Origin: Candidatus Margulisiibacteriota bacterium
GTDB taxonomy: Bacteria > Margulisbacteria > WOR-1 > JAHJIW01
Direction of reading: 5' to 3'
Assembly: GCA_018823125.1 (NCBI GenBank)
Contig: JAHJIW010000017.1
Span: 1-64,000 of the forward strand
DNA length: 64,000 nt
A program made the position numbers and the translations under genes. Below the pieces are notes generated by a model that did not search any database, was not told the origin of the DNA, and was given only the letters and a program-made list of their open reading frames with translations. This document shows positions 43,646-51,351 of the stretch, one piece after another; position 1 is the stretch's first letter, and the number at the start of each line of letters is the position of its first letter.

Positions 43646-45064
43646 ATGGCAGAAAAGCAAACCATAAAATCGGAAAGGGCTCCCCATAAAAAGGTGATCA
43701 AGCTGCCGCCCGCCATCGGCGATTGGACCACCTACCGCCCCGCTAAGGTTTATACCAAAAAAATCCGCTCCGGCCTTTATGGTTTTGACCGCCTCCCCGA
43801 AGAAGATTTAGACCAATTAATTAAAGTGCATTATGATTTCATCACCAAGCTGCTGCATTTTTTCCGCGTAGAGTTAAAAATCGGTAACGAACTGCACGAA
43901 ATTTCCGGAGAACAAAGCGACTATCTCCATTTTTTAAGAACTTCATCCGGCCAAATCATTCAGCTTAAAATTGCCATTCCGGGTTACGATGATGCGGGCA
44001 TCCTGTTAGTGGATTTATCTTTAGTAAATACCATTATCAATCACATGCTGGGCGGGAAAGACACCGAACTGTTCAGCCGCGGCTTAACCGAACTGGAAAA
44101 CGAAATCTTTAAATCCTTACTGGATAAAATTGGCGAGTTTTATGTTCAGGCGTTTGACAAAATATTTAAGTCCGCAGAAATAACTATCGTTAACTCTCCC
44201 GATATCACCGTGGATCCCGCCATCAATCCAACCAGCAGCTTTTTTGTGTTTGGCATGAACATTGCTTTTAATGATAATCCTCCCGCCAAAATCACGGTTG
44301 GCTTTCCGGGAACCTTAGTTAAAGGTTTACTCGGCAAACTTCAAACCAAACCAAGTACCAAGGTATTAAGTTTAGATAAACTGCCGACGGCGGTTATCAA
44401 TAAACTCATCATCCCCATCACCGCTTCGATAGGCGAAACCACCATTTCCACCTCAGACCTGCAAGCGCTCGAAGTGGGAGACGTAATTTCATTAGAAAAA
44501 ACCATCGATAGCCCTATCGAAGTAAAAATTGGCGATAAAATAATTTTACTGGGGCAGCCCGGCAGAACCGACAAAAAATTAAATACCCGGATTGTTGGCT
44601 TGCGCCACGAAGAAAAAGTGAAAATTGATCCCGCCATCATCGAAGAGGAAGAAAGAGAAGAAATTGCCACCAAAGAACCCGAGCAACCGGCCGCCATCGC
44701 TAATGAACCGGAGCCACCGGCAAAAAAGGTTGCTCCTCCCCCACCCAAGGCCGAAAAACCTAAAATATCGACCCTCAAAGACAAGCTAAAAACCATTCGC
44801 ATGGAAGAAGAAATGCCAACAACACCTAAAGCACCGGTAAAACCCAAAAAAGATTTTTTACTTGAAGAAAAAGACAAAGAAGAGTATCCTGAAAGCGAAA
44901 AGATTGAAGACTTCGAAGACTTTGAAGATGAAGATTTTGACGAAGATGTTTTAGGAGAAGAAGATTTAAATTTAGACAACTTTTCCCTAAAAGATGACGA
45001 CCTGAAGCTAGATAATTTTTCTATTAACAAGTTAAGGGGCGGTCCGGGCAAGAAGAAACCTTAG
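43646..45064 (+). CDS. fliM: Flagellar motor switch protein FliM with long acidic C-terminal extension
   Basis: 472 residues, longer than the usual ~330. The middle domain is CheC-like (HYDFITKLLHFFRVELKIG... LTELENEIFKSLLDKI). A SpoA/FliN-like domain lies at ~245-320 (ITASIGETTISTSDLQALEVGDVISL). Beyond it come ~150 residues of Pro/Glu/Lys linker and a strongly acidic end (EDFEDFEDEDFDEDVLGEED). The N-terminal CheY-binding helix is not obvious. Forms the C-ring with FliN and FliG. Confidence 0.87.
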   Translation: MAEKQTIKSERAPHKKVIKLPPAIGDWTTYRPAKVYTKKIRSGLYGFDRLPEEDLDQLIKVHYDFITKLLHFFRVELKIGNELHEISGEQSDYLHFLRTSSGQIIQLKIAIPGYDDAGILLVDLSLVNTIINHMLGGKDTELFSRGLTELENEIFKSLLDKIGEFYVQAFDKIFKSAEITIVNSPDITVDPAINPTSSFFVFGMNIAFNDNPPAKITVGFPGTLVKGLLGKLQTKPSTKVLSLDKLPTAVINKLIIPITASIGETTISTSDLQALEVGDVISLEKTIDSPIEVKIGDKIILLGQPGRTDKKLNTRIVGLRHEEKVKIDPAIIEEEEREEIATKEPEQPAAIANEPEPPAKKVAPPPPKAEKPKISTLKDKLKTIRMEEEMPTTPKAPVKPKKDFLLEEKDKEEYPESEKIEDFEDFEDEDFDEDVLGEEDLNLDNFSLKDDDLKLDNFSINKLRGGPGKKKP

Positions 45065-45074
45065 GAGGAAAGCA

Positions 45075-45365
45075 ATGGAAGTAAAAAAAGTAAACTTTCC
45101 TGAACTTGAAGCAGGGGAAAAAGGAGCCAAACTCGGCGGAAAAGCCTTGGGCGATATCCCGGTTCAAGTAAACGTAGAACTCGGCAAAGCCAAAATGTCA
45201 CTCCGCGAAGTTTTAGATCTTTCCGAAGGCTCAATTATTGAATTAGACCGTTTAGCCGGCGAACCACTGGATTTAAAGGTCGGCGGGCAACTGATTGCGC
45301 AGGGCGAAGTGGTCGCCATCGATGATTATTATGGTCTGCGCATCACCAATGTTTTAATAAAATGA
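45075..45365 (+). CDS. fliN: Flagellar motor switch protein FliN
   Basis: 96 residues, almost entirely one SpoA domain: DIPVQVNVELGKAKMSLREVLDLSEGSIIELDRLAGEPLDLKVGG, ending VAIDDYYGLRITNVL. Forms the bottom of the C-ring and docks the export ATPase complex. GGAGG precedes the ATG. Confidence 0.96.
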   Translation: MEVKKVNFPELEAGEKGAKLGGKALGDIPVQVNVELGKAKMSLREVLDLSEGSIIELDRLAGEPLDLKVGGQLIAQGEVVAIDDYYGLRITNVLIK

Positions 45366-45655
45366 ATCCAACACTCGAAGCTTTATCATTAAATCAAACG
45401 CCAATTGTAACCTTCGGGTACATAATGCAGGTTCTTTTCTCTCTCATCATCGTGCTCGGAATCATTTACTTAGCCGCACGCTACGTTTTACCGAGATTGC
45501 AATTTAAAAGCAGAGGGACCATCCTAAGCCTGGAAGACCGCATCGGACTTGATCCCCAGGTTACGGCCTATGTTATTCGCGCCGAAGAAAAACGCTGGGT
45601 GATCGTGGTGAGTAAAAATAACGTGGCCGTCGTTGATAAATTAGAAGAGGCTTAA
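45362..45655 (+). CDS. fliO: Flagellar biosynthetic protein FliO
   Basis: 97 residues: one N-terminal transmembrane segment (IMQVLFSLIIVLGIIYLAARYVL), then a cytoplasmic domain with LSLEDRIGLDPQVTAYVIRAEEKRWVIVVSKNNVAVVDKL, the FliO pattern. Assists assembly of FliP. Overlaps fliN by four bases (ATGA). Confidence 0.88.
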   Translation: MNPTLEALSLNQTPIVTFGYIMQVLFSLIIVLGIIYLAARYVLPRLQFKSRGTILSLEDRIGLDPQVTAYVIRAEEKRWVIVVSKNNVAVVDKLEEA

Positions 45656-45657
45656 AA

Positions 45658-46407
45658 GTGAAAAAAATATTGCTCGGGGCACTGGTTTTATCCATATTTT
45701 TTTTATGTTCTAGCGCCCTAGCGGCGCCCCGCGACCCCTTATCTGCTGCGGTCAATGTTAACGCGCTGATGGCTTCCCCCCAATTTTCAAACAGTATTCA
45801 GCTGATTATTTCGCTCGCGGTTATCTCTCTCGTGCCTTTTTTCTTAATGTCGGTAACCTCGTTTTTACGTATCGTAATTGTCTTATCCCTAATTCGTACC
45901 GCGGTCGGAACCCAGCAAGTGCCACCTTCATCGATTATCATTGCCATTGCACTCTTTATGACCGTTTTTATCATGGGCCCGGTCTGGCAGGAAGTAAACG
46001 AAAACGCCGTCGTCCCCTACAACCAGGGCCGCATGTCGCAAGCCAAAGCGCTGGAAGTGGGCATGCAGCCCATTCGGCAGTTTATGTTTAAGCAAACCCG
46101 CGAAAAAGATTTAGAGCTTTTTGTGCTCTTTTCAAAAATTGAAGCACCCAAAACTTTTGATGATATTCCAACTTACGTCTTAATTCCGGCATTTATGATT
46201 TCGGAGTTAAAAACCGCATTTCAAATTGGATTTTTACTTTTCATTCCGTTTATCATTATCGACTTAACCGTAGCTAATATTTTGCTTTCGCTGGGCATGT
46301 TTATGTTATCGCCGGTAATGGTATCGCTGCCGTTTAAGGTACTGCTTTTTGTTTTAGTAGACGGGTGGAATTTAATTACGCGCGGACTTTTAATGAGCTT
46401 TAGGTAA
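45658..46407 (+). CDS. fliP: Flagellar export gate protein FliP
   Basis: 249 residues from GTG 45658 with a cleavable signal peptide, as in FliP elsewhere. Family motifs: MSVTSFLRIVIVLSLIRTAVGTQQVPPS, ALFMTVFIMGPVW, and IDLTVANILLSLGMFMLSPVMVSLPFKVLLF-type sequence near the C-terminus. Core of the export gate with FliQ and FliR. Confidence 0.97.
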   Translation: MKKILLGALVLSIFFLCSSALAAPRDPLSAAVNVNALMASPQFSNSIQLIISLAVISLVPFFLMSVTSFLRIVIVLSLIRTAVGTQQVPPSSIIIAIALFMTVFIMGPVWQEVNENAVVPYNQGRMSQAKALEVGMQPIRQFMFKQTREKDLELFVLFSKIEAPKTFDDIPTYVLIPAFMISELKTAFQIGFLLFIPFIIIDLTVANILLSLGMFMLSPVMVSLPFKVLLFVLVDGWNLITRGLLMSFR

Positions 46408-46426
46408 CCGAGGCAGGAAAAAACCA

Positions 46427-46696
46427 ATGAGCGTGGATTTTGTAGTACAAGTCATACAAAACGGAGTTACTACCATTCTTTTGGTGTCGCTTCCGATCGT
46501 GGGGGTTGGGCTAATAATCGGATTCATCATCAGTTTGTTTCAAGCGGTTACGCAAATTCAAGAACAAACTTTAACCTTTGTACCTAAAGTTATCGGCGTA
46601 CTTTTAATGGTAGCGTTTACTTCTCCGTGGATTGCTTCGATTTTAATCGACTTTACCCGCAATTTATGGAGCAATATCCCATACATGGTTAGATAG
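46427..46696 (+). CDS. fliQ: Flagellar export gate protein FliQ
   Basis: 89 residues, two transmembrane helices, with GLIIGFIISLFQAVTQIQEQTLTFVPKV, the FliQ signature. Part of the FliPQR gate. Confidence 0.97.
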   Translation: MSVDFVVQVIQNGVTTILLVSLPIVGVGLIIGFIISLFQAVTQIQEQTLTFVPKVIGVLLMVAFTSPWIASILIDFTRNLWSNIPYMVR

Positions 46697-46713
46697 CAAA
46701 AGTAAGGCAAAAA

Positions 46714-47487
46714 ATGATTATAACGCTTGGACAAATAGTTGCCGCATTTTTAATTTTTGCCCGTATTGCTGGTATTTTTATCCAGGCGCCGGTCCTTTCT
46801 TCGCGCAGTATCCCCTCTCAGGCCAAAACTGCCATGGCAGTTTGGATTGCAGTTGCTTTATGGTTTGTAGTGCCTTTGAGTAAAACTCTGCCGGTTACGG
46901 TCCCCATGTTTATTTTAGCGGTAGTGGCGGAAGTAGCACTGGGCTATTTAATCGGCCTGGTGTGTAATATCCTTTTTGTCGCGGTTCAGGCCGCGGGGGA
47001 GATCATGGACCTGCAGATGGGACTTTCGGTTGCCACTGCCCTGGATCCAGTTTTTGGTTCCGTTATCTCCATAATTGGCAAACTAACCTTCTATTTAGCG
47101 CTGGTAATTTTTCTGGCAGTCAACGGCCATCATTTATTACTTTCCGGGCTGCACAACAGCTTTACCGTAATTCCGGCTGGATCACCCATTAATATTTTCA
47201 ACGGCGCCGTCACGGTTCAGCTCCTCGCCCTGGGTGGTCAAATGTGGATCATTGCCATCCAACTGGCCGCTCCAATCGTCCTGATGATTTTTCTTTCTGA
47301 TTTTACCTTTGGAATTGTTTCCCGCGTAGCGCCGCAGGTTAACGTCTTTATGTTAGGTTTCCAAGTAAAGCCCTCTTTAGGGATTTTTGCCTTAATGACT
47401 TCGGCTCCGCTCTTTGTAAAATATGTTTCCGGTTTAGTGGAAAAGATGGGCGAAGAAATAGTAAAATTATTGGCAGCATTGAAGTAA
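46714..47487 (+). CDS. fliR: Flagellar export gate protein FliR
   Basis: 257 residues, about six transmembrane helices; characteristic LIFARIAGIFIQAPVLSSRSIPSQAK start and VFMLGFQVKPSLGIFAL segment. Completes the FliPQR gate and lies directly before flhB. Confidence 0.96.
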   Translation: MIITLGQIVAAFLIFARIAGIFIQAPVLSSRSIPSQAKTAMAVWIAVALWFVVPLSKTLPVTVPMFILAVVAEVALGYLIGLVCNILFVAVQAAGEIMDLQMGLSVATALDPVFGSVISIIGKLTFYLALVIFLAVNGHHLLLSGLHNSFTVIPAGSPINIFNGAVTVQLLALGGQMWIIAIQLAAPIVLMIFLSDFTFGIVSRVAPQVNVFMLGFQVKPSLGIFALMTSAPLFVKYVSGLVEKMGEEIVKLLAALK

Positions 47488-47497
47488 GGAGCAGAGC

Positions 47498-48601
47498 ATG
47501 GGCGAACAAGGTGGAGATAAAACTGAAGATCCAACACCCCACCGCCTGAGAGAGGCCAGAGAAAAGGGACAAATTGCCAAAAGCAAAGAAATTACTACCG
47601 CGTTTTTGCTTATAATTTCTTTTGCCTTTTTTAGGTACATCGGCCCCTTTATGTTTAAGCAACTGTACACTACGGTCCGCGCCATCCTTTACCAGATTCC
47701 CAATGCCCACGAATTTAGCTTGGCCTTTGCCGGATACATTTTATTAATTGCCGCACAGGGCTTTGCGTATACGGTACTGCCCATTTTTGCGGTGGTATTT
47801 CTTGCTGCCATCCTGGCGGAAGCCTTTCAAACCGGATTGGTATTCGCCGTTGATCCCCTTTCTCCCAAGATTGAACGGATTAGCCCTTTCGAAGGCTTTA
47901 AGCGGATGTTTTCCATCCAGGGATTTGTAGAAACTATCAAATCTATCTTAAAAATTGTAATCGTATTTTATATTTCCTGGTCAGTCATCGCAGACGAGCT
48001 GCCCAGTGTTATCGTTTTAGTTAATAGCCAAGCCTGGGATGCTTTGGCTACCGGCGGAGGAATCGCCTATAAAATTGCCATGCGGGTAGGCATATTTTAT
48101 ATCTTCATTGCTCTTTTGGATTACCTCTTTCGCCGCTGGGAATACATGCGCAATTTAAAAATGACCAAGCAAGAAGTTAAAGAAGAATATAAACGTTTAG
48201 AAGGAGATCCGATGGTTAAGCAGCGCATGCGCGACATGCAGCGCCAAGCTGCTTATCAGCGTATGATGGGGGCGGTTCCGCAAGCTGACGTAGTTGTTAC
48301 CAACCCTACCCACTTAGCCTGTGCCTTAAAATATGATGCGGCTAAGATGAAAGCGCCTGCGCTTTTAGCTAAAGGTGAACGCAAAATTGCCGAAGAAATC
48401 AGGCGTATCGCCGAAGAGCACGAAATCCCGATTGTCGAAAACGAACCACTGGCCCGCACCATCTTCAGAACCACTAAAATTAAACAAGAGGTCCCGCCCG
48501 AACTCTATCAAGCCATCGCCGAAGTTTTGGCTTACGTCTACAAAATTAAGAAAGACCGCAAAGATCGCAGCCGCCGGGTCCCGCTGATGCCGGTGGGGTA
48601 A
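47498..48601 (+). CDS. flhB: Flagellar export switch protein FlhB
   Basis: 367 residues: GEQGGDKTEDPTPHRLREAREKGQIAKSKE at the N-terminus, four transmembrane segments, and a cytoplasmic domain with the autocleavage motif NPTH (VVVTNPTHLACAL near residue 265). Cleavage there lets FliK trigger the switch from hook to filament export. Last gene of the operon; flhA is ~12 kb further on. Confidence 0.97.
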   Translation: MGEQGGDKTEDPTPHRLREAREKGQIAKSKEITTAFLLIISFAFFRYIGPFMFKQLYTTVRAILYQIPNAHEFSLAFAGYILLIAAQGFAYTVLPIFAVVFLAAILAEAFQTGLVFAVDPLSPKIERISPFEGFKRMFSIQGFVETIKSILKIVIVFYISWSVIADELPSVIVLVNSQAWDALATGGGIAYKIAMRVGIFYIFIALLDYLFRRWEYMRNLKMTKQEVKEEYKRLEGDPMVKQRMRDMQRQAAYQRMMGAVPQADVVVTNPTHLACALKYDAAKMKAPALLAKGERKIAEEIRRIAEEHEIPIVENEPLARTIFRTTKIKQEVPPELYQAIAEVLAYVYKIKKDRKDRSRRVPLMPVG

Positions 48602-48617
48602 ATTCCTCGAAATAAAC

Positions 48618-48645
48618 TGAAATTTTTCCTCGATTATTCGGATAT
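48618..48645 (+). promoter_or_regulatory. Sigma-28-like promoter of the beta-CASP gene
   Basis: TGAAATTT, 12 bases, TCGGATAT; the -10 ends 8 bases before ATG 48654, predicting a nearly leaderless mRNA. Confidence 0.55.
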
Positions 48646-48653
48646 ATTAATGT

Positions 48654-49991
48654 ATGAACTCAGGTAAAACATCAATAATTAAACACCGGCCTTTAACCTT
48701 TGTGTCGCTGCGCGGGAATGGGCGCTCAAGCCGATCTTCTGCCAAGCATACCTTTATAATAAGTTACGGTAATGATCGATTTCTGGTTGATCCTGGAAAT
48801 ATTAACGGAGAGTCTTCGCTCCCCAGAATCGATAATCTAAAAGCGGTTATTATAACCCATGCCCACTTTGATCATTTTGGAAATTTATTAGAGGTGTTAA
48901 AACAATGTCCAACGATTACCGCATATTGCACCCGGCCAACTAAACAATTAATAACCCAGGTCTTTTCAAGAAGACTGCCATATAGAGATCACAGCCAGCT
49001 CCATCAATTAATGGAAAGAGTAGTCGCCCTAAAATACCGGCAAAGACAGGAATTAACCAGAGAAGTTACCGTAAGCCTTAACCACGCCGGCCACATGCTG
49101 GGTTCCGCCGCCTGCATTTTCGATTGTCCGGACGGAAAGATATTAGTTACCGGAGATTTTTCTCCGCAACCGCGGGGAGTACTTACTCCCTTTGCCGTTC
49201 CAGATTACGAATACCGCGCAATTATATCCGACGGTAGTTTTGTGGGTATGGAGCGTCCGGATTATCCGGCAGAAAGAAACTCCCTGCTCCATCGGGTGCA
49301 AAGCACGCTGGAAAGCGGACATAATATGCTGGTGCCGGTCGATGCGCTGGGTTTAGCGCAAGAATTTATTTTGTATTTGGCAGGTCAAATGGAAGCCGGT
49401 AAACTTAGAAAATCACCGATTTTTTGTGTTGACTTTTTAAAGGATCCTAACGACGCCCGCCAGTCTTTTATGGATTTATCTACCCGCAATCTGATATTAA
49501 GCCACGTGGATTTTTTCAGCGAACTGTATGTTGGGTTTCGTGAACAATTTGGAAATCGAAGAAATGCGCTTAGAAACTATTTTGGATCGCTGATCCCCCT
49601 GGGCGCCGATTTTGACCCTACTTTTTTGCAGGGGGCAATTTTTATGATGCCTACCCAGCACTTTAAGTATCAAACCCTCTTTGGTTTTCATGCCAAAAAA
49701 TTTGCCAGACAAATTATTGCCGAAAACGGGATCCTGCTTTTAAACAAACAACATTTTCACAAGGTAATGCTGCGTCGCCTGTCACTGCAGAGTGAATATC
49801 GCAGCGCGGTGCTCGCCCCGCCCTCAGCCGATCATCCATATGCAGATGATATTATCAATACTGTCCGAGCGGCCACCCCCAATGTCACCATCCTGGTACA
49901 CGGAAGAAGATCGGATTTAACCCGCGTCGCCGCCGCCAGCAAAAATAATAAGGTGCTGGCTCCAGGAATTAACGAAGAGGTTCCATTGTAA
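48654..49991 (+). CDS. Metallo-beta-lactamase/beta-CASP family nuclease-like protein
   Basis: 445 residues. Zinc-binding motifs: ITHAHFDHFGNLL (motif 2, HxHxDH), NHAGHMLGSAACIF (motif 3) and LVTGDFSPQPR (motif 4). The HAGHMLGSA form and a ~150-residue inserted region resemble beta-CASP RNA nucleases (CPSF73/YSH1 type). A C-terminal VHGRRSD resembles motif C. The N-terminal ~30 residues are basic and Ser/Arg-rich. Probably an RNA-processing or degrading enzyme; the sigma-28-like promoter is unexpected for one. Confidence 0.8.
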   Translation: MNSGKTSIIKHRPLTFVSLRGNGRSSRSSAKHTFIISYGNDRFLVDPGNINGESSLPRIDNLKAVIITHAHFDHFGNLLEVLKQCPTITAYCTRPTKQLITQVFSRRLPYRDHSQLHQLMERVVALKYRQRQELTREVTVSLNHAGHMLGSAACIFDCPDGKILVTGDFSPQPRGVLTPFAVPDYEYRAIISDGSFVGMERPDYPAERNSLLHRVQSTLESGHNMLVPVDALGLAQEFILYLAGQMEAGKLRKSPIFCVDFLKDPNDARQSFMDLSTRNLILSHVDFFSELYVGFREQFGNRRNALRNYFGSLIPLGADFDPTFLQGAIFMMPTQHFKYQTLFGFHAKKFARQIIAENGILLLNKQHFHKVMLRRLSLQSEYRSAVLAPPSADHPYADDIINTVRAATPNVTILVHGRRSDLTRVAAASKNNKVLAPGINEEVPL

Positions 49992-50016
49992 GTCTTAAAA
50001 TGATAAAATCTGCCCT

Positions 50017-51351
50017 ATGCCATTAAAAGTTTCGATATCAGGAGTAAGAGGAACCCCCGACGCATTAACCAAAGCAGTGATTGAAGACTTTGCTAAAGCT
50101 TATGCTACATATCTCGGTCAGGGAAAAATCGTAATCGGCAGTGACACCCGTCCCAATTCAGATGAAATTAAAAACTATGTCATTAATGCTTTGGTAGACC
50201 TTGGGATTGATTGTATCGACACCGGGATTACTCCCACCCCCACCATCGGCGTCTACGTTCGCGAAAAAAAACTAGCCGGCGGCATTATGATCACCGCCAG
50301 CCACAACCCCCTCCCCTGGAACGGCATTAAATTAATGCGTAACGATGGTATCTTTTTAAACGAGACTCAGGCGAAAAAGCTAATTGAAATATTTGAAAGC
50401 AAAAAATTCAAAAAATCGGGCAAACTCGGAAACGCCACCAAAACCTCCAATGCAATTGATATACATATCGATAAAATCTTAAGCGTAATTGATTCCAAGC
50501 CAATCCAAGCAAAAAAATATAAAGTGGTAGTTGATCCGGGCAATGGCGCTAGTTACGTTGCCGCGCCTCGGCTATTAAAAAAACTAGGGTGCGAAGTAAT
50601 ATCCATTCACGATGATCCCGCAAAAGTATTTGAAAGACCCCCTGAACCAACTCCTAAAGCATTACAAAAACTCTGTGAAAAGGTTAAAGCAACCAAAGCT
50701 GCGGTAGGATTTGCCATTGACCCCGATGCAGATCGTTTAAGCTTAGTGGATAATACCGGAACCCCATTAAGCGAAGAGTTATCGATCGTTTTGGCAACCG
50801 ACTGTATGCTAGGGAGAAACCCACAAAACAAAAATGTGGTTACTAACCTCTCAACTACCATGGCCTTAGACGATATCGTAAAAAAGCACGGCGGCCAGGT
50901 TCTCCGTACTAAAATCGGTGAAGTGCACGTTTCAGAAAAGATGAAAGAACTGGGTTCAGAGATCGGCGGCGAAGGTAACGGCGGGGTAATTTATCCCAAA
51001 GTTGGCTTTAACCGCGATTCTTTGGTAGGCATGGCCATCATTTTATCCTATATGGCTCAATCCAATAAAAAACTCTCTAGCTTAGCAGAGAGTGTTCCAA
51101 AATATTATTCAATTAAAGATAAAATTGAGGTTTCAAATAATGACGATGCGCAAGCGCTGATCGAAAAAACCAAAAAGCTGTTTAAAAACAAAAAACAAGA
51201 TTTAACCGATGGCGTAAAAGTTATTTTCCCCGACGAGTGGCTGCACGTGAGAGCTTCGAATACCGAACCAATTGTGAGAATTTACGGGGAAGGGAAAGAT
51301 TTAAAACAAATTACAGACTTGTGTAATCAGATAAAAAATTACGAAGGTTGA
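50017..51351 (+). CDS. Phosphoglucosamine mutase/phosphomannomutase family protein
   Basis: 444 residues, alpha-D-phosphohexomutase fold. Start VSISGVRGTP, phosphoserine loop ITASHNPLPWNGIK, metal loop FAIDPDADRLSLVD, sugar loop GGEGNGGVIYP, phosphate loop RASNTEPIVRIYGEG. Could be GlmM (glucosamine-6-P to glucosamine-1-P). A GlmU-like uridylyltransferase lies at 60134-60865, so a UDP-GlcNAc route is plausible. Specificity is not certain. Predicted leaderless: TAAAAT ends seven bases before ATG. Confidence 0.88.
   Translation: MPLKVSISGVRGTPDALTKAVIEDFAKAYATYLGQGKIVIGSDTRPNSDEIKNYVINALVDLGIDCIDTGITPTPTIGVYVREKKLAGGIMITASHNPLPWNGIKLMRNDGIFLNETQAKKLIEIFESKKFKKSGKLGNATKTSNAIDIHIDKILSVIDSKPIQAKKYKVVVDPGNGASYVAAPRLLKKLGCEVISIHDDPAKVFERPPEPTPKALQKLCEKVKATKAAVGFAIDPDADRLSLVDNTGTPLSEELSIVLATDCMLGRNPQNKNVVTNLSTTMALDDIVKKHGGQVLRTKIGEVHVSEKMKELGSEIGGEGNGGVIYPKVGFNRDSLVGMAIILSYMAQSNKKLSSLAESVPKYYSIKDKIEVSNNDDAQALIEKTKKLFKNKKQDLTDGVKVIFPDEWLHVRASNTEPIVRIYGEGKDLKQITDLCNQIKNYEG

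Noticed and set aside
44251..44266. Sigma-54-like sequence TGGCATGAACATTGCT inside fliM
   Set aside because: It lies within the coding region, follows codon sense (FGMNIAF), has no nearby activator palindromes, and the downstream genes are tightly coupled.
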